A DNA stretch of 17,488 nt from Candidatus Pelagibacterales bacterium (GTDB taxonomy: Bacteria > Pseudomonadota > Alphaproteobacteria > Pelagibacterales > Pelagibacteraceae), in assembly GCA_016882185.1 (NCBI GenBank), contig VHCC01000010.1:1-17488 (forward strand). The letters run 5' to 3'. Positions within the stretch are counted from its first letter, which is position 1, and every line of letters starts with the position of its first letter. Made by a program: the position numbers and the translations under genes. Positions 7,268 to 13,820 of the stretch are shown piece after piece. The notes under the pieces were generated by a model. The model did no database searches. It was not told the origin of the DNA and saw nothing but the letters and a program-made list of their open reading frames with translations.

Positions 7268-9337
7268 ATGATTGAAAAAAATTTTAATTTTTTTTTTAAC
7301 CCAGTTTCTAAAGTAAAAGGTATAGGACCAAAAATAAAGAAATTATTTAATGAAAGAAAAATAGATACTAATATAGATCTTATTTTTAATTTTCCTTATG
7401 GGTTGATTGATAGAACACACTGTCCAAAGTTAAATAATCTTGAAATTGGAAAAATTTCTACGATTTTTGTTAAAGTAAAAAAACATAATTTTCCAAGAAT
7501 AAGAAGACTGCCTAATACTGTTCAATGCTTTGATGAAACTGGAGAAATAAATATTGTTTTTTTTAATTCAAGGGAGAATTACATTAAAGAAATTTTACCC
7601 ATAAATAGTGAGGTTATTATTTCAGGAAAAGTTAATTTTTACAAAAATAAGTATCAAATAACAAATCCAGATTACGTAACTTCAATTAATAATGAGGAAA
7701 ATGTTACAAAAATAATGCCCACGTATGCATCACTAAAAGGCATTTCAAATAAAACTATTAATAAAATTTATGAAAATATTATTAAAGAAATACCTGATGT
7801 TCCAGAATGGCATAGAGATTATATAATTAAAAATAATAATTGGTTAAGTTTTAAAAACTCCTTAGTTCAGCTACATAATCCAAAAAAAATTGAAGATTTA
7901 GATAAAAATTCCTTAGCATATGAAAGAGTCTCTTTTGATGAAATATTCTCAAATTTATTAATATTTGCTCAAATTAAAAAAAAAAATGCTAATGTTTACA
8001 AAAAACCAAAAATTTTTTCTTCCGATTTAAAATTAAAGTTAATAAAAAATCTTTCATTTACTTTAACTAAAGACCAAGAAACCATCATTAAGGAAATTGA
8101 TGATAGTTTAAAAAGCGATAAAAAAATGATTAGACTACTACAGGGTGATGTTGGTTCAGGAAAAACCATTATTTCAATCATTACCGGTTTGAATGTTATT
8201 GCCGCTGGCTATCAAGTAGCATTGATGTGCCCTACGGAAATTTTAGCAACCCAACATTTAAATTTAATAAAATCATTAACTAAAGATCAGAACATTAATG
8301 TAGAATTACTTAGCAGCAGCGTTAATAAAAAAAGGCAGACTGAAATTAAAAAGGAAGTTTTAGAGGGAAAAATAAATTTTTTAATTGGCACTCATTCACT
8401 ATTTCAGGAGACAGTATCATTCTCTAACTTGGGATTAATTATAATTGATGAACAGCATAAGTTTGGCGTTAAACAAAGAATAAGTCTTTCTGAAAAAGGA
8501 GGTCAAAATTGTGATGTTTTATTAATGAGCGCAACTCCAATTCCTAGAACTTTAATTTTATCAACTTACGGTGATATGGATATTTCTACAATTAAAGAAA
8601 AACCATTTAAAAAGACTACAATTATAACAAATATTATTCCTGAAAAAAAAATACCGGATCTTATTAATTTGATAAAAAAAAAAATTGAATCAGAGCAGCA
8701 AATTTATTGGATTTGTCCATTAATTGAGGAAAGTACAAAAGTAAATTTAACCCCTGTTTTAGAAAGATTTAAATATATCACAAAATTTTTTCCTGAAAAT
8801 GTTGCAGTAATACATGGAAATTTAAAAAATGATGAAAAAAATATTTTAATGAAAAATTTTCTAGAAAAAAAATTTTCAATTCTAATTTCTACAACAGTAG
8901 TTGAAGTTGGAGTTGATAATCCAAATGCAAATACAATTATTATTGAAAATTCAGAAAGATTTGGGCTTGCTCAACTACACCAATTAAGAGGAAGAGTTGG
9001 AAGAGGTATTGAAAATGGTGAATGTATTTTAGTATATTCAAAATCAATTAGTGAAAATGGGAAAAAGAGACTTAAAATACTAAAAGAGTCTAATGATGGA
9101 TTTTACATATCTGAAGAAGATCTAAAATTACGCGGATTTGGAGATATTATTGGATACAAACAAAGTGGTCAGAAAGATTTTATTGTAGCAGATCCTATGT
9201 TTCATTCTCATCTTTTTGAACTAGCAAAACAAGAAACTGATTTTTATACACAAGCTAACCTTCCTATAGAAAAATTTAATGTGCTCCTAAAGTTTTTTAA
9301 AAAAGATAAGATATTAAATATTATAGATAGCGGTTAA
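7268..9337 (+). CDS. recG: ATP-dependent DNA helicase RecG
   Basis: 689 residues, close to the usual ~690-700. RecG is a superfamily 2 translocase that reverses stalled replication forks and processes branched DNA. The N-terminal wedge domain (about 15-160) starts with the helix-hairpin-like VKGIGPK. The helicase motor follows: Walker A GDVGSGKT (293-300), DEQH box (394-397), SATPIPRT (421-428), and in the second RecA-like domain STTVVEVGVDNP and QLHQLRGRVGRG with the arginine finger. The C-terminal part contains the LKLRGFGDIIGYKQSG segment typical of RecG. Three homopolymer runs of ten or eleven bases occur inside the gene (7288-7297, 7976-7986, 8674-8684). Its stop TAA overlaps the stop of the opposing transporter gene in a shared TTAA. 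Confidence 0.97.
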   Translation: MIEKNFNFFFNPVSKVKGIGPKIKKLFNERKIDTNIDLIFNFPYGLIDRTHCPKLNNLEIGKISTIFVKVKKHNFPRIRRLPNTVQCFDETGEINIVFFNSRENYIKEILPINSEVIISGKVNFYKNKYQITNPDYVTSINNEENVTKIMPTYASLKGISNKTINKIYENIIKEIPDVPEWHRDYIIKNNNWLSFKNSLVQLHNPKKIEDLDKNSLAYERVSFDEIFSNLLIFAQIKKKNANVYKKPKIFSSDLKLKLIKNLSFTLTKDQETIIKEIDDSLKSDKKMIRLLQGDVGSGKTIISIITGLNVIAAGYQVALMCPTEILATQHLNLIKSLTKDQNINVELLSSSVNKKRQTEIKKEVLEGKINFLIGTHSLFQETVSFSNLGLIIIDEQHKFGVKQRISLSEKGGQNCDVLLMSATPIPRTLILSTYGDMDISTIKEKPFKKTTIITNIIPEKKIPDLINLIKKKIESEQQIYWICPLIEESTKVNLTPVLERFKYITKFFPENVAVIHGNLKNDEKNILMKNFLEKKFSILISTTVVEVGVDNPNANTIIIENSERFGLAQLHQLRGRVGRGIENGECILVYSKSISENGKKRLKILKESNDGFYISEEDLKLRGFGDIIGYKQSGQKDFIVADPMFHSHLFELAKQETDFYTQANLPIEKFNVLLKFFKKDKILNIIDSG

Positions 9338-10305
9338 ATCGTTTTATAACCAATTGCCATCTCAAACTCGCCTAACCTTTTATGAATAGATCTTAATTCA
9401 GTTATTGTTGTCCACTGATGAATAAACAATGAAAAACTATTATGAACTCTTTGAAAGGCATTTGATACTTGAACTATAACTCCAAGTGTAATTAGGCCAC
9501 TGAATAAACTTGGAGCCATAACTAAATATGGAACGATTACCATAAATTGATCATACAAATTAACCCATATATCAAAATATCCATAATTATAAAAAAGCCT
9601 ATGATAATTAAATTTTATTCCAGTAAATAACTCAACAACAGTATCTGGTTTAGCGTATTTAATTCTATCATCTTCTCCATACACAAGTTCTTTTCTAAAT
9701 GATGCTTCAACTTTTTGATTATTATATTCTAGACCAGGCAGTCTTATTCCAACAAACCAACTTATCAATAAACCGCCTAAACTGACAAACAACGAAACCC
9801 AAACTAAAGATCCTGGAACTTTTTTCAAAAAATCTACTTCAATTCCTGTAGATAGTCCCCAGAGTATAGGAATAAAAGCAATTAAAGTCATAATAGCTCT
9901 AACTACTTGAAGACCTAAACTTTCAACGATTTTGGCAAATCTACTTGCGTCTTCTTGAATTCGTTGTGATGCTCCTTCAACACTTACATCACTATTTTTC
10001 CAAAATGGAAGATAATCAAAAGTTATTGCTTCTCGCCAACGTAAAGCAAAAACTCTAGTGAAAAAACTCGTAAATGTTGCCAGTAAAACATATGGGAATG
10101 CTAAATAACTAAATACATAAATTTTTTCCCAAAATTCAGATATATTACTTTTAGCTGCGTTTTGTAATAAATCATAAAATCCTTTATACCACTCATTAAT
10201 TTTAACGGTTATAGATACTTGAATTAATAAAGATAAAATTAATAAAAAAGCTCCACCCCAAGCCCATAATGCCCATCTCTTATTAAAAAAAAAACTTTTA
10301 AACAT
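9334..10305 (-). CDS. sbmA: SbmA/BacA-family peptide transporter, short core-only form
   Basis: 323-residue inner-membrane protein of the SbmA_BacA family, proton-driven importers of proline-rich peptides and related peptide antibiotics. Family motifs are clear: ASQRIQEDASRF (112-123), GIRLPGLEYNNQ (186-197), VEASFRKELVYGEDD (199-213) and FIHQWTTITELRSIHKRL (294-311). About six membrane spans are visible near 12-33, 64-85, 133-152, 166-185, 252-280 and 288-300. E. coli SbmA has about 406 residues; here the first ~80, covering its N-terminal membrane segments, are missing. The start is not a truncation artefact of annotation, because upstream sequence is coding for the NDUFS4-like gene, which this start overlaps by eight bases. 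It is the last gene of the ssb-gyrA run and converges on recG. The natural substrate is unknown; the symbol follows the family. Confidence 0.88.
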   Translation of the reverse strand: MFKSFFFNKRWALWAWGGAFLLILSLLIQVSITVKINEWYKGFYDLLQNAAKSNISEFWEKIYVFSYLAFPYVLLATFTSFFTRVFALRWREAITFDYLPFWKNSDVSVEGASQRIQEDASRFAKIVESLGLQVVRAIMTLIAFIPILWGLSTGIEVDFLKKVPGSLVWVSLFVSLGGLLISWFVGIRLPGLEYNNQKVEASFRKELVYGEDDRIKYAKPDTVVELFTGIKFNYHRLFYNYGYFDIWVNLYDQFMVIVPYLVMAPSLFSGLITLGVIVQVSNAFQRVHNSFSLFIHQWTTITELRSIHKRLGEFEMAIGYKTI

Positions 10306-10588
10306 TGTTTAAAAAGTTATCTGCATAAGATTTGATAATTAATTTATCTTTTTTTGGGTTAATTAAATCAAATTGAATATTGTTTTCTTGTGCGTAAGCA
10401 ACAGCTTGATCTTTTGTTTCAAATTTTAATTTTACTTGATCATTAGTGTTTGATGAAGATACCCATCCCATTACAAAGTCTTTATTAAAATTAGCTTTAT
10501 TAAATTCTAAAATCCAGAATTTAGTTCTAGCTTTGCCAGATTGCATAGCTGTTTTTACAGGCTGGTAAATCTTTGCTCTTTCGATCAT
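10298..10588 (-). CDS. NDUFS4-like accessory subunit of respiratory complex I
   Basis: 96 residues matching the small 'ETC complex I subunit' family, the bacterial counterpart of mitochondrial NDUFS4 (18 kDa). This supernumerary subunit of NADH:ubiquinone oxidoreductase is found in alphaproteobacteria. Diagnostic segments are ARIY-like AKIYQPVKTAMQSGKART (5-22), FWILEF (24-29), MGWVSSSNT (40-48), LKFETKDQAVAYAQENNI (54-71) and the C-terminal KSYADNF (86-92). The protein has no membrane segment, fitting a role on the peripheral NADH-oxidising arm. It is not next to other nuo genes; instead it lies directly after gyrA, whose stop shares one base with its ATG (TAATG), and it overlaps the transporter gene by eight bases. 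Confidence 0.9.
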   Translation of the reverse strand: MIERAKIYQPVKTAMQSGKARTKFWILEFNKANFNKDFVMGWVSSSNTNDQVKLKFETKDQAVAYAQENNIQFDLINPKKDKLIIKSYADNFLNNV

Positions 10589-13275
10589 TAATTACTTTCT
10601 TCTGTTGAATCTTCAATTCTAGCGGCAGAAACAACTTTTTCATCTTCAGCAAGACTAAAGACTCTAACACCCTGTGTGTTTCTTCCAGTTATTCTTATAT
10701 CTTTTACATTACATCTAATCGCCTGTCCTTTATCAGTAATTAACATGATTTGATCTTCATGGTTTATGGTAAACGTGGATGCAACTGATCCATTTCTTTC
10801 TGAAGTTATAATACTAATTATACCCTGACCGCCCCTACCACTTACCCTATACTCGTATGCGGAAGAACGTTTTCCAAAACCATTCTCGGTTATTGTTAAA
10901 ATATATTGTTCTTTATTTTTAAAATCTTCAATTTGTTTTTTAGATAATTTTACTAATTTAGTTTTTTCAGAATTATTTTCGAGGGGTTCGTCTATATCTT
11001 TTTCTAACCTGGACGCTTTTATATATGCTCTTGCTTCTTCAGATGATATTTTTACGCTTTTTAAGATAGAAAGAGAAATAATCTTATCGTCTTTTTTTAG
11101 AGATATTCCTTTTATTCCTTTAGAAGATCTTCCTTTAAAAAGTCTTAACTTAGTAGATTGAACTCTTAGTGATTTTCCTTTTTCAGTACTTAATAGAAAA
11201 TCATCGTCGTCCCCTATAATTTTAATTCCAACTATTGAGTCATTTACCTCTAATTTCATTGCAATTTTTCCACTAGATTGAATATTTTCAAAATCTAAAA
11301 GGCTATTTTTCCTCACTTTACCGTTAGCAGTAGCAAACATAATTTTCATTTTTGCCCATGTTGCTTCATCGCTAGGAAGCGGCATTATGGAAGTAATCAC
11401 ATCTGCATCTTTTAAGGGAAGAATGCTTTGAAGTGCTTTTCCTTTTGACTGATTTGAACCTTCAGGAATTTTCCAAGCTTTTAATTTGTAAACAATTCCC
11501 TTCGATGAAAAGAAAAGAATGGGTGTATGTGTGCTAGCGGTAAATATTTGATTTACAAAATCTTCGTCTCGAGTAGTAATTCCAGTCTTACCTTTGCCGC
11601 CTCTTTTTTGAACGCGAATTGAACTTAAAGGGGTACGTTTGATGTAGCCTTTATTGGTGATTGTAATAATTACATCTTCTTTTTGAACAACATCTTCTAT
11701 ATCAAAATTTTCAATTTTATTTATAATTTTTGTTTTTCTAGGATTTGAAAATTTACTTTTGATGTCTTTAAGTTCATTTTTAATTTGCGTTAGCAATGCG
11801 TTCCTATCATTAAGAATTTCTTTATATTTAACTATGAGTTTATGAAGATCTGAAATTTCTTGATTAATTTCTTCATGACCAATTGCTGTAAGTTTTTGAA
11901 GCCTTAATTCAAGAATTGCTCTAACCTGATAATCAGATAAATAATATTGCTCCTTATTAGATAAATCACTAACGTCTAAAATATTTTTATTAATTTTTGA
12001 TTTTTTAAAACTCCATTGTTTACTTTGTAATATTGTTTTTGCATCATTCGGGTTCTTCGATTTACGAATAATTCCAATTACTTCGTCAATATTTTCTATA
12101 GCTATAAATAAACCAATTAATATATGAACGCGGTCTTTTGCTTTTTTTAAGTCAAATAGAGTTCTTTTAATTAGAATTTTTTCTCTAAATTCAACAAAAA
12201 TTTTTATGAATTGTTTTAAATTTAATAACTCAGGTTTTCCGTTAAGTATTGCAAGAGTATTAAATCCAAATGATGACTCTATGGGAGAATATTTATAAAG
12301 TTGATTTATAATAATCTCGCTTGAAACGCCTCTTTTTAAATCAATGACGATTCTTACTCCTTCTTTATTAGACTCGTCTCTAATATCTGAAATTCCTTCA
12401 ATCTTTTTTTCTCTAACTAACAGAGCAATTTTTTCTATCAGTAAAGACTTATTGGTTTGAAAGGGTACAGATTTAATTACCACTAACGTTTTATCTTTTT
12501 TTTCTTCTTCTGTTTCTATCTCTCCTCTTATTTTTATAGAACCTCTCCCAGTCTTATATCCAGTTTTTATTGAATCCTTACCAATAATTAAACCTCCTGT
12601 TGGAAAATCAGGACCTGGAATTAATTTAATCAGTTCATCAATTGAAATTTCGTTATTATCTATATAAGCAAGCGTTCCATCAATAATCTCACCTAGATTA
12701 TGTGGTGGAATATTTGTCGCCATTCCAACGGCTATTCCGCCTGCACCATTTACTAATAAATTAGGAAATTGGGCTGGAAGTACGGTTGGTTCTAATTCAG
12801 TATCGTCATAATTATTTTGATAATCAATTGTATTTTTTTCAATATCTGCAACTAAATATTCAGCAATTTTTGCTAATCTTGTTTCAGTATAACGCATTGC
12901 AGCTGCTCTATCTCCATCCATTGATCCAAAGTTTCCTTGTCCATCAAGTAATTTTACACTCATTGAAAAATCTTGAGCCAATCTTACCAAGGCATCATAA
13001 ACCGCTTGATCACCATGAGGATGATATTTACCTATTACATCCCCGACTACTCTTGCTGATTTTCTAAATTGCTTGGACCAATCGTATCCACCTTTGTACA
13101 TAGCGTAAATTATTCTTCTATGAACAGGTTTTAGTCCATCTCTTGCATCTGGTAACGCTCTACTTATAATAACGCTCATTGCGTAAGATAAGTATGAGGT
13201 TTTCATCTCATCAACGATTTGAACAGAACTATATTTTTTTATCTTTGAATTATCTTGATTTGAATCTTCACTCAT
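10588..13275 (-). CDS. gyrA: DNA gyrase subunit A
   Basis: 895 residues. It is the DNA-breaking and rejoining subunit of gyrase, which introduces negative supercoils with GyrB. The N-terminal breakage domain starts at SYAMSVIISRALPDARDGLKP-type sequence, and the catalytic Tyr129 sits in AAMRYTETRL. The quinolone-determining region reads KYHPHGDQAVYD (83-94), with Gln90 at the place of E. coli Ser83 and Asp94 at Asp87. A coiled-coil arm is predicted around 455-510. The GyrA box is QKRGGKG (556-562), and a six-bladed C-terminal wrapping domain follows, including SGRGGQG near the end. The GyrA box separates this from ParC. The start lies nine bases after the ssb stop; the stop overlaps the next gene by one base. 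An ORF on the other strand at 12786-13067 is a shadow. Confidence 0.98.
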   Translation of the reverse strand: MSEDSNQDNSKIKKYSSVQIVDEMKTSYLSYAMSVIISRALPDARDGLKPVHRRIIYAMYKGGYDWSKQFRKSARVVGDVIGKYHPHGDQAVYDALVRLAQDFSMSVKLLDGQGNFGSMDGDRAAAMRYTETRLAKIAEYLVADIEKNTIDYQNNYDDTELEPTVLPAQFPNLLVNGAGGIAVGMATNIPPHNLGEIIDGTLAYIDNNEISIDELIKLIPGPDFPTGGLIIGKDSIKTGYKTGRGSIKIRGEIETEEEKKDKTLVVIKSVPFQTNKSLLIEKIALLVREKKIEGISDIRDESNKEGVRIVIDLKRGVSSEIIINQLYKYSPIESSFGFNTLAILNGKPELLNLKQFIKIFVEFREKILIKRTLFDLKKAKDRVHILIGLFIAIENIDEVIGIIRKSKNPNDAKTILQSKQWSFKKSKINKNILDVSDLSNKEQYYLSDYQVRAILELRLQKLTAIGHEEINQEISDLHKLIVKYKEILNDRNALLTQIKNELKDIKSKFSNPRKTKIINKIENFDIEDVVQKEDVIITITNKGYIKRTPLSSIRVQKRGGKGKTGITTRDEDFVNQIFTASTHTPILFFSSKGIVYKLKAWKIPEGSNQSKGKALQSILPLKDADVITSIMPLPSDEATWAKMKIMFATANGKVRKNSLLDFENIQSSGKIAMKLEVNDSIVGIKIIGDDDDFLLSTEKGKSLRVQSTKLRLFKGRSSKGIKGISLKKDDKIISLSILKSVKISSEEARAYIKASRLEKDIDEPLENNSEKTKLVKLSKKQIEDFKNKEQYILTITENGFGKRSSAYEYRVSGRGGQGIISIITSERNGSVASTFTINHEDQIMLITDKGQAIRCNVKDIRITGRNTQGVRVFSLAEDEKVVSAARIEDSTEESN

Positions 13276-13284
13276 GAAGTAACT

Positions 13285-13737
13285 TTAAAAAGGAACTTTA
13301 TCGTCAGGATCCTGCGAAATGTCAGGCATATCGTCCGAAGGTAATTGGCTGTTATCTATTTTTTTACTATCACCAGATAATGAATTTTTTCCATCTAGCA
13401 TGGTAAGACTTGAATTGTAGCCTTGTAGAACAACCTGCGTACTGTACTTTTCTTGACCATTATTGTCAGTGTATTTATTGGTATTTAATTGACCTTCAAT
13501 ATAAACTTGAGCTCCCTTTTTAAGATATTTTTGAACAACATTAACTAAACCTTCGTTAAAAATTACAACACGGTGCCACTCTGTTTTTTCTTTTCGTTCT
13601 CCTGTGTTTTTGTCTTTCCAGCTTTCAGAAGTTGCAACACTTAAACGCGCAACGCTTTTGCCATTTTGCATTTGCTTAATTTCTGGATCATTTCCAAGCC
13701 TGCCAATTAATAAAACTTTATTTAAGCTACCTGCCAT
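13285..13737 (-). CDS. ssb: Single-stranded DNA-binding protein
   Basis: 150 residues. It coats single-stranded DNA during replication, recombination and repair. The OB-fold is recognisable from MAGSLNKVLLIGRLGNDPE, the ATSESWKDKNTGE...TEWHRVV segment (31-58), and KGAQVYIEGQL (74-84), ending near residue 110. A short polar linker follows, and the acidic tip ends DPDDKVPF, the C-terminal Pro-Phe hook that recruits partner proteins, slightly different from the usual DDIPF. It is the first gene of the ssb-gyrA run, with an extended -10 promoter about 40 bases upstream, and diverges from uvrA. ssb next to uvrA and gyrA is a common proteobacterial arrangement. Confidence 0.97.
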   Translation of the reverse strand: MAGSLNKVLLIGRLGNDPEIKQMQNGKSVARLSVATSESWKDKNTGERKEKTEWHRVVIFNEGLVNVVQKYLKKGAQVYIEGQLNTNKYTDNNGQEKYSTQVVLQGYNSSLTMLDGKNSLSGDSKKIDNSQLPSDDMPDISQDPDDKVPF

Positions 13738-13773
13738 AATATAGATCTTTTTTGTGCTAAGAATTAAATGTTT

Positions 13774-13782
13774 ATTATATCA
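13774..13782 (-). promoter_or_regulatory. Extended -10 promoter driving ssb-gyrA run
   Basis: On the minus strand the sequence TGATATAAT is a perfect extended -10 (TGnTATAAT). Transcription would start near 13767, leaving a leader of about 30 bases before the ssb ATG. No good -35 box is seen at 17 bases (TTCTTT), as is normal for extended -10 promoters. The overlapping plus-strand TATTAT (13773-13778) could serve uvrA, and TAAAAT at 13803-13808 is an alternative, but neither is convincing. The 83-base gap contains no GTTC/GAAC or CTG...CAG pair of the LexA-box type. Confidence 0.55.
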
Positions 13783-13820
13783 GACTAATCAAATTAAAAG
13801 AATAAAATTTACTAGAAAAG

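Noticed and set aside
9332..9351. Small inverted repeat GGTTA/TAACC at the recG-sbmA junction as a bidirectional terminator
   Set aside because: Only a five-pair stem, extendable past a bulged A, and no T-run after it on either strand; too weak to call.
12786..13067. 93-codon open frame on the plus strand
   Set aside because: Fully antisense to the conserved breakage domain of gyrA; composition is what reverse-complemented gyrA codons give, with no recognisable family.
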